Assembly: GCA_031430695.1 (NCBI GenBank)
Contig: JANPBZ010000109.1
Span: 1-17,700, forward strand
Direction of reading: 5' to 3'
Length of the DNA stretch: 17,700 nt
Source of the DNA: JAENVT01 sp031430695
Lineage (GTDB): Bacteria; Actinomycetota; Acidimicrobiia; Acidimicrobiales; Ilumatobacteraceae
Shown here: positions 6,787 to 16,468 of the stretch, in pieces
Layout of the letters: each line of letters opens with the position of its first letter
How positions within the stretch are numbered: the first letter of the stretch is position 1
Program-made: the position numbers and the translations under genes
Notes under the pieces: model-generated
The model's database searches: none
Told to the model about the DNA's origin: nothing
Seen by the model: only the letters and a program-made list of their open reading frames with translations

Positions 6787-6869
6787 TCTCGCTCCCGTGG
6801 AAACGGGCGGGGGGCCGGGCAGCAAGCTGCCGTGTTGACGACCGTACCCGAGGGCTACTCCCCTTCGAC
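6779..6869 (-). promoter_or_regulatory. yybP-ykoY manganese riboswitch
   Basis: Read on the minus strand, helix P1 is GTCGAAGG (6869-6862) with CCTTCGAC (6786-6779). Inside are the family's conserved segments GGGGAGTAGC just after the 5' arm, GTCAACA in the middle, and AGCGAGACC just before the 3' arm, with two hairpins between (GGCAG/CTGCC and CCCG/CGGG). This class senses Mn2+ and typically controls Mn exporters such as terC and mntP homologues, matching the gene that follows. Confidence 0.92.
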
Positions 6870-6875
6870 CGCAGC

Positions 6876-6904
6876 ATTCTGCCAGGTCGAGCGCCCCAAC
6901 CCAA
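6876..6904 (-). promoter_or_regulatory. promoter of the terC riboswitch transcript
   Basis: On the minus strand TTGGGT (6904-6899) is followed after 17 nt by CAGAAT (6881-6876). Transcription would begin just before the riboswitch P1 helix. The -10 is imperfect but spacing and position are right. Confidence 0.5.
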
Positions 6905-6970
6905 CATCCGGATCGCGTAGTCGGCGCTCTCGACCGACGCGCTGGTGACCCGCGGTGAAGCCGGCGGACG

Positions 6971-7018
6971 AACTGGGCAGCCCCAGAACCGTACGTAGCG
7001 TTCTGGGCGTGCCCAGTT
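6971..7018. terminator. long inverted repeat between the 7231 gene and terC
   Basis: AACTGGGCA (6971-6979) pairs with TGCCCAGTT (7010-7018), then a 2-nt mismatch, then CCCAGAAC (6982-6989) pairs with GTTCTGGG (7000-7007) around a 10-nt loop. No T-run follows. It lies downstream of the minus-strand gene at 7231-7659 and before the terC promoter, so a terminator for that gene is the simplest reading; an operator is possible. Confidence 0.45.
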
Positions 7019-7097
7019 CAACAGCGACGCTGAGCCGACGATGGATCGCGCCGTATCTGCCGACCTGAGCGCGGGGACCGAGACGGATTTCGCCCAT

Positions 7098-7125
7098 ACG
7101 ACAGTTCCACCGGCTCAGCTGTCGT
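7098..7125. other. hairpin in the 6905-7230 gap
   Basis: ACGACAG (7098-7104) pairs with CTGTCGT (7119-7125) around a 14-nt loop, about 105 nt downstream of the minus-strand stop at 7231. Apart from this hairpin and the inverted repeat at 6971-7018, I see no gene or motif in the gap. Confidence 0.3.
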
Positions 7126-7230
7126 CGCGACATGTCCGCCAGTCGAGCCAGAAATAGCTAGGCATGGCATGGCCGCCAGTTCGGACCCGACCGCTCGCAC
7201 CTGGACGGCGCGGATTGAGCTGACCACCCA

Positions 7231-7659
7231 TCACGACGCCAGGCAGGGCGGGAGTTGGGCCAACGCCTCACTCACTGACAGCTGTTCGGCGGCCAGCACC
7301 ACGTCAGCCGGGACCCAGTCAGGGAACGGTTGCTCGACCACTCGATGCGTACCCGAAGCTGTGTGTTCCTCGTCAAGCACGGCGAGTTGTTTGGCGGCGA
7401 AGCGATCGGCGACCTTCACGAGTGCCGGCCACAATCGTCGATGGACGAGCGTCACCTTGCCATTGACGAGTCGCATGCGAACGATGTCGGGCGAGTCATC
7501 GAGCACGGCAAGGATGTTGAAGATGGCATGGCCCTTGCCGTGTCCCCACCAGCTGCCCTTGATTGGTTCTCCGGCGACGAGTTCGGCAACATTGGGCAGC
7601 GGTCCACGGGCGGACTGCAGCAACATGCCGTGCTCGATCAGCGCCGCCGTTACCTCCAC
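7231..7659 (-). CDS. short conserved-looking protein of unassigned function
   Basis: Encodes 142 residues from GTG 7659; GTG 7689 gives 152. I prefer 7659 because GGGGA lies 7 nt upstream of it and because it leaves more promoter room for the divergent dehydrogenase gene. Conserved-looking segments are LLQSARGPLPNVAELVAGEPIKGSWWGH, then KGHAIFNILAVLDDSPD, then VRMRLVNGKVTLVHRRLWPALVKVADRF. These look familiar from hypothetical proteins of actinobacteria and proteobacteria, but I cannot attach a function. No signal peptide, membrane segment or metal site is evident, so it is probably cytoplasmic. The frame has high GC at third positions and no overlap, which supports it being real. Confidence 0.75.
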   Translation of the reverse strand: MEVTAALIEHGMLLQSARGPLPNVAELVAGEPIKGSWWGHGKGHAIFNILAVLDDSPDIVRMRLVNGKVTLVHRRLWPALVKVADRFAAKQLAVLDEEHTASGTHRVVEQPFPDWVPADVVLAAEQLSVSEALAQLPPCLAS

Positions 7660-7735
7660 TGGCACGTCCCCAGGCACATCCACGCACACATCATGTCGTG
7701 GTCGCGCTCACTCGTGACGAACGCGACGCGCCACC

Positions 7736-7741
7736 TACGAT
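7736..7741 (+). promoter_or_regulatory. -10 element of the zinc dehydrogenase gene
   Basis: TACGAT lies 6 nt before ATG 7748 with no Shine-Dalgarno sequence, so the transcript is probably leaderless. No clear -35 is seen. Confidence 0.42.
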
Positions 7742-7747
7742 CCGGCG

Positions 7748-8899
7748 ATGACCGCTGACGTGCTTGCTGCAACTCTCGTCGCTCCGGGGCATCTCGAGCT
7801 CCGCCGATTCCCGTACCCGGAGCGGCTCGAGCCCGGGGCTGTACTGCTCGAGATGCTCGCGTCGGGAATCTGTGGCACCGACAAGCACACGTTTCTCGGC
7901 GAGACGCAGCAGTACGCCGGCACCGATCACGCGTCTTCGACACCGTTTCCGATCATCCAGGGACACGAGAACGTCGGCATCGTCACGGCGATCGGTGACG
8001 GCGGCGCCACGGCATTTGATGGAACACTGCTGCAGCTCGGGGACCGCGTCGTGCCAGCGCCCAATCGGGCGTGCGGTGAGTGCGAGTTCTGTCTCGGCGA
8101 CTACCCGTACTACTTCTGCCGGCGGCTCGAGAACTACGGCAACTCGCTGACCTGTGCCGACGCGCCACATCTGTTCGGTGGGTGGGCGGAGTACCTCTAC
8201 CTGCGCCCGCGCACCCCGATCTTCCGTGTGCCCGACGCCCTGCCGACGAACGTCGCTGTACTCACCGAACTGTTCGCGGTGACGCACAGCCTCGACCTTG
8301 CCGCGAAGATGCCTCGTCCGGGCGGATTCCGCCCCGGCGACACCGTGGCGGTCGTCGGCATCGGGCCCGTCGGCATTGTTCACGTGGCCAAGGCCAGCCT
8401 GATGGGTGCCTCACGAGTGATCGCCATCGATCCGTTCGGTCCCCGCGTCGCGCTCGGTGTCGACCTTGGTGCAACCGACACGCTGGTGGCCAGAGGTGCC
8501 GATCCTGCCGCCGCAGCATTCGTTCGCGACCTCACGGCTGGCCGCGGTGTCGATGTCGTCGTCGATGCCACAGGCCACCCCGCCAGCTTTGTTCCGTCAT
8601 TGTCGTTGCTCCGCGACGGCGGAACCCTGATCGAGGTCGGCGCATTCGTCGATCTCGGCACCGTGCCGATCAACCCCGCCACGATCCTCGGTAGGAACCT
8701 CACGATCGTCGGAGTCGCCGGTGAGGACTCGCGGGTCTATGACTCGACGTTGGCGATGCTGGCCGCACATCACGAGGACGTGCCATTTCACCGCGCGGTC
8801 ACCCACACGTTCCCGCTCGAGCAGGTTGAGACTGCGATGCAGATTGCGTTGGGCGCCGACACGGCAATGAAGGTCGTGTTGACGCCGCAGGCTGGCTAG
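7748..8899 (+). CDS. zinc-dependent alcohol dehydrogenase (MDR superfamily)
   Basis: Encodes 383 residues. The GroES-like N-terminal domain has catalytic zinc ligands Cys42 (GICGTDKH) and His73-Glu74 (GHEN). The structural zinc lobe has Cys109/112/115/124 (CGECEFC...C). The NAD(P)-binding Rossmann domain has VVGIGPVG (202-209) and an acidic residue in AIDPFG downstream, suggesting NAD preference. It resembles the threonine/polyol dehydrogenase branch; the substrate is unknown. Neighbours do not form an obvious pathway: it is divergent from the 7231 gene and its stop shares a CTAG with the stop of the convergent flavoprotein gene. Confidence 0.9.
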   Translation: MTADVLAATLVAPGHLELRRFPYPERLEPGAVLLEMLASGICGTDKHTFLGETQQYAGTDHASSTPFPIIQGHENVGIVTAIGDGGATAFDGTLLQLGDRVVPAPNRACGECEFCLGDYPYYFCRRLENYGNSLTCADAPHLFGGWAEYLYLRPRTPIFRVPDALPTNVAVLTELFAVTHSLDLAAKMPRPGGFRPGDTVAVVGIGPVGIVHVAKASLMGASRVIAIDPFGPRVALGVDLGATDTLVARGADPAAAAFVRDLTAGRGVDVVVDATGHPASFVPSLSLLRDGGTLIEVGAFVDLGTVPINPATILGRNLTIVGVAGEDSRVYDSTLAMLAAHHEDVPFHRAVTHTFPLEQVETAMQIALGADTAMKVVLTPQAG

Positions 8900-9926
8900 T
8901 GCTGCCAGCTGTGCATCACCTGGTAATAGTTGGCCCGCTCGTAGACGGCGGGATCGGGGACGTTGCGCTGGCTGACGCTGCCTCGCAACTGGTCGACACT
9001 CTCGTAGTCGCGTTCCAACATCCAGCTGCGCATCCACGTCAGGATCTGATCGATTCGCTGCGGTCCGTGCTGCAGAAGCGCACTCGCAGTCATCGCCACA
9101 TCGGCGCCGGCGAGCAGCAGCTTCATTGCATCGGCACCGTCGTGCACGCCGCTGGTGGCGGCGAGCGAGCACGACGTGAAGCCGCGCAGGATCCCGATCC
9201 AGTGCAGCGACAGTCGCGACTCGGCAGATGTCGAGAGCTGCAGCCGTGGTGTGACGTCGAGTGTGTCGAGGTCGATGTCTGGCTGGTACAGCCGGTTGAA
9301 CAACACGAGGCCGTCCGCGCCTGCTGACTGGAGGGCGAGCGCGAAGTGTCCGAGCGAGGTGAACCACGGTCCGAGCTTGACGGCGAGCGGGACCTTCACC
9401 TCGGCGCGCACCTCCTCCACCAGTTCGAGGTAACGGCGTTCGACGTCCCCAGCGCTCTGGCTGGGATCGACGATCACGTCGTAGACGTTCAGCTCGATCG
9501 CTTGGGCGCCGGCGCTCTCGAGATGGCGGGCGTACTGCACCCATCCGCCCGGAGTCGTCCCGTTGAGACTGGCGATCACTGGGATCGTCAGCCGTTCACG
9601 GGCCTGCTCGACGAGGGCAAGGTGGCGAGCCGGGCCGACGTCGTAGTCGTCGAGCTCGGGAAGGTAGCTCAGCGACTCGGCAAACGCATCGGTGCCAAGC
9701 TCGAGCGTCGCGTCGACGGCGAACGACTCGCGCTCGATCTGCTCCTTGAACAGGGACGGCAACACGATCGCCCCGGCGCCGGCAAGTTCGATGTCTTCCC
9801 AGTGGCGGGGATCGCCTGTCATCGGGCTGGCTGACGCGACGATCGGACTGCACAGTCGCAATCCGAGATAGGTGGTCGACAGATCGACCGTGTGCGTTGG
9901 AGTGGGGGTGTCGGCGTCGGTGCTCA

Positions 9927-9927
<1 letters not shown>
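8896..9927 (-). CDS. dihydroorotate dehydrogenase-like flavoprotein, partner of NifJ
   Basis: Encodes 343 residues from ATG 9927. This ATG overlaps the TGA of nifJ by one base (TGATG) and has GGAGG 7 nt upstream; a frame extending to 10017 is a shadow inside nifJ. A TIM-barrel FMN enzyme of the DHOD superfamily is indicated by LCSPIVASASPMTGD near the start, VIASLNG, AIELNVYDV, VPLAVKLGPWFTSL, LFNRLYQPDIDLD, and a phosphate-binding end with TSGVHDGADAMKLLLAGADVAMTASALL. It is probably not the pyrimidine pathway PyrD. From memory, genes of this subfamily often sit beside pyruvate:ferredoxin oxidoreductase genes, but the reaction is not established to my knowledge. It is cytoplasmic, with no membrane anchor. 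Confidence 0.88.
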
Positions 9928-13586
<3,659 letters not shown>

Positions 13587-13593
13587 GCCGGGC

Positions 13594-13599
13594 ACGCTA
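13594..13599 (-). promoter_or_regulatory. -10 element of nifJ
   Basis: TAGCGT on the minus strand is followed by 7 nt and ATG 13586. TGGTGA lies 17 nt further upstream as a weak -35. A leaderless nifJ transcript is implied, as no Shine-Dalgarno sequence is present. Confidence 0.45.
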
Positions 13600-13607
13600 T
13601 GACTCAA

Positions 13608-13806
13608 CGGGTCTGATCACCAGGGGCTTTCGGCCCTGACCACAAGCGGCGCGACCACACCACGGTGAGAGCGGGCTCATTGAATACCGAAGAATCTGTC
13701 TCCACGAGGTCTCCGATCAACCTACTCCGGGTACAAGGCACAGTTCGTTGACAGTTACGACAGAGTCTGACGACTCGAAGATGCGTACTGGTCGAGAAGG
13801 GTGCAC
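13608..13806. other. intergenic region upstream of nifJ, no gene seen
   Basis: No convincing gene lies here. It holds the nifJ upstream region on the minus strand, a weak 5-bp hairpin (CAGGG/CCCTG, near 13621-13638) and an isolated TTGACA (13748-13753) without a matching -10 at normal spacing. Confidence 0.4.
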
Positions 13807-14109
13807 ATGCTCTGCCAACTTGACTCTGCGACCCGATCACCCCAGCATCCCAACTTCACCGCAGATGTACTCGGGCCGCTGGCGCAGCGACAGGTGACCG
13901 GTGAAGCCGACGGCGGGCTGTCGATGGAGCTGTACGACATCGTGCATCCGTGGGCGGTGTCGTTTGCCGCTGGCGATGCTCGGCGACGCCGCATGACCGT
14001 GGCCGTAGCCGTGAAAGTTGCCGAGTATGGGGGATTTGTTGTCGAAACCGCAGCTCAATGGCCGACCCATGCCCCTCGAGGGCAGAATGGAGATTCCCGA
14101 TGGCGTTGA
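13807..14109 (+). CDS. small hypothetical ORF, possibly truncated by the adjacent IS element
   Basis: Encodes 100 residues from ATG 13807 with a good AGAAGG Shine-Dalgarno sequence 6 nt upstream (13795-13800). The middle (ELYDIVHPWAVSFAAGDARRRR and MTVAVAVKVAEYGGF) has coding-like codon use, but I recognise no family. The last 25 or so residues overlap the likely 5' end of the IS element, and the stop falls 10 nt inside orfA. The original C-terminus may therefore have been replaced by IS sequence. It could also be spurious. Confidence 0.3.
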   Translation: MLCQLDSATRSPQHPNFTADVLGPLAQRQVTGEADGGLSMELYDIVHPWAVSFAAGDARRRRMTVAVAVKVAEYGGFVVETAAQWPTHAPRGQNGDSRWR

Positions 14110-14507
14110 CCGTCAATTCGCGAGCGGATGTGCCTGCCCATGTTGGGCGGGCGAGACGTCGGCGGTACGGCGCGGCGTACAAACTGGAGATACTCGCCGA
14201 GTACGAGACGCTCGATCGCGACGGCAAGGGCGAACTGCTGCGTCGGGAGGTGCTGTACACGTCGCTGCTTTCCGAGTGGCGCAAGCAGCGCGATCGAGGC
14301 GCGATCGAGGCGCTGGCCGGCAAACCAGGCCGGCCGCCGCTTGATCCCTTCGAACGGGAGAACAGCCGGTTGCGCCATCGTGTCGAACGACTCGAGGGCG
14401 ACTTGGTCCGAGCTCGCACTGTGATCGCGGTGCAGGGAAAATGCTCGGCGCTGTTGGAGGAACTCGCCACCGACAGCGCCGAGATCAACGGCGACGAGAC
14501 GAAATGA
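14100..14507 (+). CDS. IS3-like transposase OrfA (DNA-binding subunit)
   Basis: Encodes 135 residues from ATG 14100 with GGAG 7 nt upstream. The N-terminal helix-turn-helix region (about 15-75) has RRRYGAAYKLEILAEYETL, KGELLRREVLYTSLLSEWRKQR, then AIEALAGKPGRPPLDP. A leucine-zipper-like coiled coil follows (about 80-125; FERENSRLRHRVERLEGDL). This is the normal OrfA plan, in which the protein binds the IS ends. Its stop overlaps the orfB start as ATGA, with orfB in the -1 frame. It is complete but probably non-functional because orfB is truncated. Confidence 0.8.
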   Translation: MALTVNSRADVPAHVGRARRRRYGAAYKLEILAEYETLDRDGKGELLRREVLYTSLLSEWRKQRDRGAIEALAGKPGRPPLDPFERENSRLRHRVERLEGDLVRARTVIAVQGKCSALLEELATDSAEINGDETK

Positions 14508-14608
14508 TCGAGGGCGCGATCCACGAGCTCACCCCCGTGGTGGGCACGAGCGCAGCATGTGCCGCAGTCGGCCGGACTCGGCAGACCCACTACCGCTGGC
14601 ACCGTCAG
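14100..14608 (+). mobile_element. remnant of an IS3-like insertion sequence
   Basis: An intact orfA and the first 35 codons or so of orfB remain. Most of orfB, including the DDE catalytic region, and the right end are missing. The left end cannot be placed exactly; it should lie somewhere in 14000-14090. No matching terminal inverted repeat or target duplication was found by eye, as expected after a deletion. The element cannot transpose on its own. Confidence 0.65.
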
Positions 14609-14626
14609 CCAACGCCCAGCACCTAG
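14504..14626 (+). pseudogene. IS3-like transposase OrfB, truncated to 40 codons
   Basis: ATG 14504 overlaps the orfA stop. The product starts MIEGAIHELTPVVGTSAACAAVGRTRQTHYRWHRQ, the usual N-terminus of OrfB, then ends PTPST at TAG 14624-14626. Full OrfB proteins are near 280-300 residues, so the DDE integrase core is gone. The last five codons come from sequence that is an inverted copy of the neighbouring LysR gene (14608-14622). Confidence 0.72.
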
Positions 14627-14661
14627 TCCTCCGGGCGCCGCACGGCGTGCTGGGCGTTGGC
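14608..14661. repeat. perfect 15-bp inverted repeat around the LysR stop codon
   Basis: GCCAACGCCCAGCAC (14608-14622) is the exact reverse complement of 14647-14661; the 24-nt loop holds the LysR stop. The right arm is inside the LysR coding region and the left arm inside the orfB remnant. It may act as a T-less terminator for LysR, or mark a rearrangement junction. Confidence 0.7.
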
Positions 14662-15483
14662 GACGAATGCCTTGGTATGGGGATGCGGGTTGTGCCGCGG
14701 CCATACCAAGACAAGCGGAACCATCGGCGCGTCGTGGATCGGAATGAACCGAACGTCCGGATGTGGATGCAACGTTGCCGTCGACGCTGGCGTGATCCCA
14801 ACGCCCGCTGACGTGGCTATCGCTATCAGCCAGTCGTCGATGGTCAGCAGGTCGGCGCCGATGGTGGGACGCGGCGGCTTCGGCCAGAGCTCGAGCGTGG
14901 TCGTGCCGGTGATCGAACTGACGACCAGGGTCTCGCCCGCAAGGTCGGCGAGCGACACCTGCGATTCGCCGGCGAGGCGATGACCGACCGGCACGACGGC
15001 CATTCGCGGTTCGTTGTCGATCACGATCGAGCGGAACGATCGGTCGGTGATCGGGCCCCGCACCAGAGCCACATCAACCTGACCGCCGGCCAAACCGCCG
15101 ACGCGTTCGTCACTGCGCCGTGATCGCAACTGTCGGTGCGGAAACTCGGCCTTCCACGATCGCATGATCGCCGCAGCATGGGTCGCGCTGCTCCAGTTGT
15201 GACCGAAGCGAATCGGTGGCACCGCCGCGCTGATCGACGTGATGGCCTCGTCGACACCGCGGACGGCATCTCGGGCCGACACGGCAAACGTGGCGCCGGC
15301 CTCGGTCAGCGTCAGGTGATGGGTCGAGCGATCAACGAGGCGAACCGCGAGGCTGCGTTCCAACTGCAACAGCGTTCGCGAGAGCGCCGGCTGCGACACA
15401 TGCAGTCGTTGTGCCGCCCGGGTGATGTTACCTTCGTCTGCGATCGCCAGGAAACAGCGCAGATGACGCAGCTCGACGGTCAT
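14623..15483 (-). CDS. LysR-family transcriptional regulator
   Basis: Encodes 286 residues, slightly short of the usual 290-310. Residues 1-60 form the LysR helix-turn-helix: MTVELRHLRCFLAIADEGNITRAAQRLHVSQPALSRTLLQLE. The substrate-binding domain follows (about 90-280), with QVDVALVRGPITDRSF, and ends HPHTKAFVANAQHAVRRPED. ATG 15483 gives the canonical N-terminus; a frame extending to 15597 adds unconserved residues that run into the divergent gene. It is transcribed divergently from the EamA-type exporter gene 69 bp away, the classical layout in which a LysR protein controls its neighbour. The inducer is unknown. The 3' end lies against an IS remnant. Confidence 0.92.
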   Translation of the reverse strand: MTVELRHLRCFLAIADEGNITRAAQRLHVSQPALSRTLLQLERSLAVRLVDRSTHHLTLTEAGATFAVSARDAVRGVDEAITSISAAVPPIRFGHNWSSATHAAAIMRSWKAEFPHRQLRSRRSDERVGGLAGGQVDVALVRGPITDRSFRSIVIDNEPRMAVVPVGHRLAGESQVSLADLAGETLVVSSITGTTTLELWPKPPRPTIGADLLTIDDWLIAIATSAGVGITPASTATLHPHPDVRFIPIHDAPMVPLVLVWPRHNPHPHTKAFVANAQHAVRRPED

Positions 15484-15491
15484 ACGCTCGG

Positions 15492-15497
15492 AGCATA
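15492..15497 (-). promoter_or_regulatory. possible -10 element of the LysR gene
   Basis: TATGCT on the minus strand lies 8 nt before ATG 15483. The 69-bp divergent region should also hold the LysR binding site, but no clear T-N11-A palindrome could be fixed by eye. Confidence 0.35.
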
Positions 15498-15552
15498 ACC
15501 AGATCTCGATCGGCATTTCACAGCGGGTCTTTGGATCGTCACGCTGCAACCG

Positions 15553-16413
15553 GTGAACAGGATTCCCTTGGTCGGCGCATCGATCGTGTCGGTGCAACTC
15601 GGCGCGGCCGTCGCCTCGTCGTTGTTCGAGCGAGTGGGGGCTCCGGGCACCGTGCTGTTGCGACAGGGTCTTGCTGCGGTCGTGCTCCTTGCCATTGCGA
15701 GACCACGACTGGTGGGCCGGCCTCGTCGGGACTGGTTGCTGGTGTGCGTGTTCGGCCTTGTGCTTGCTGCGATGAACGTCTGCTTCTACGAAGCCGTGGA
15801 ACGACTCCCGCTGGGCGTCGCGGTGACCATCGAGTTGTTCGGCCCGCTTGGGCTCGCCGCATCGCTGTCACGGAGGACTCGGGAGTTCGCCTACGTGTTG
15901 CTTGCCGCCGTGGGCGTGGTGCTGCTCGGCGGTGCAACGCGTCACCTCGACCGGGGAGGTGTCGCCTTTGCCCTCATCGCCGCCGTCGGCTGGGCGGGCT
16001 ACATCCTCCTGAGTCGCAAGACCGGCCGGCATTTCGACGGAGTCGACGGTCTCGCCCTCGCGATGGCCGTTGCCACGCTGGCCGTGGCGCCGTTGGGGGT
16101 CGCCACGGGCGGCATGCGACTCTTCGAGCCTCGCGCCCTGATGATCGGCCTGACGGTGGCGATGCTGTCGGCGGCGATTCCGTTCACCCTTGAGATTCAC
16201 GCCTTACGTTCTGTCAGCACACGCACGTTCAGTGTCATCATGAGCACCAGTCCGGCGGTTGCCGCTGGGATGGGTTGGTTGGTGTTGAACGAATCGGTCG
16301 GCGCTCTTCAGGCCGTGGCAATCGGTTGCGTGGTCGCGGCCAGTGCGGGAACGGCCCTATCAACCGACGCCGTACCTAGACTTCTGTCTTCATCAGGACA
16401 TACTAAACTGTAG
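15553..16413 (+). CDS. EamA/RhtA-type drug/metabolite exporter (DMT superfamily)
   Basis: Encodes 286 residues from GTG 15553. About ten hydrophobic segments form two EamA repeats (about 5-130 and 140-275). The start (IPLVGASIVSVQLGAAVASSLFERVGAPGTVLLRQGLAA) and the MNVCFYEAVERLPLGVAVTIELFGPLGLA stretch resemble RhtA, the threonine/homoserine exporter branch. It is an inner-membrane exporter of small metabolites, probably amino acids; the substrate is inferred from similarity only. GTG is chosen because it gives a normal N-terminus; no Shine-Dalgarno or TANNNT motif supports it. It is likely regulated by the divergent LysR gene. No terminator lies between its stop and the HNH gene promoter. 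Confidence 0.9.
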   Translation: MNRIPLVGASIVSVQLGAAVASSLFERVGAPGTVLLRQGLAAVVLLAIARPRLVGRPRRDWLLVCVFGLVLAAMNVCFYEAVERLPLGVAVTIELFGPLGLAASLSRRTREFAYVLLAAVGVVLLGGATRHLDRGGVAFALIAAVGWAGYILLSRKTGRHFDGVDGLALAMAVATLAVAPLGVATGGMRLFEPRALMIGLTVAMLSAAIPFTLEIHALRSVSTRTFSVIMSTSPAVAAGMGWLVLNESVGALQAVAIGCVVAASAGTALSTDAVPRLLSSSGHTKL

Positions 16414-16432
16414 AACTAGTTGAATATAGGAC

Positions 16433-16462
16433 TTGACGATCTACCATGGAACGAACTAACGT
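16433..16462 (+). promoter_or_regulatory. promoter of the DUF222-HNH gene
   Basis: TTGACG (16433-16438), 18 nt, then TAACGT (16457-16462). The predicted start, 7 nt on, is the A of ATG 16469, so the transcript should be leaderless. The flanking 16400-16440 stretch is unusually AT-rich for this window. The -10 lies inside the LexA box. Confidence 0.6.
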
Positions 16463-16465
16463 TCG
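16452..16465 (+). promoter_or_regulatory. LexA (SOS) box
   Basis: CGAAC-TAAC-GTTCG matches the Gram-positive/actinobacterial LexA operator CGAAC-N4-GTTCG exactly. The outer 3' A is also present; the outer 5' T is an A. It covers the -10 and ends 3 nt before the ATG, so bound LexA should block initiation directly. Confidence 0.8.
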
Positions 16466-16468
16466 ATC

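Noticed and set aside
5875..6948. 357-codon open frame on the plus strand
   Set aside because: It is antisense to terC and its riboswitch; composition is Gln/Asp/Arg-rich with no domain.
13748..13753. Consensus -35 TTGACA
   Set aside because: No acceptable -10 lies 16-19 nt downstream, so it is not called as a promoter.
14441..14503. Upstream extension of the orfB frame from ATG 14441
   Set aside because: Those codons lie within orfA in another frame. The natural start is ATG 14504, which overlaps the orfA stop.
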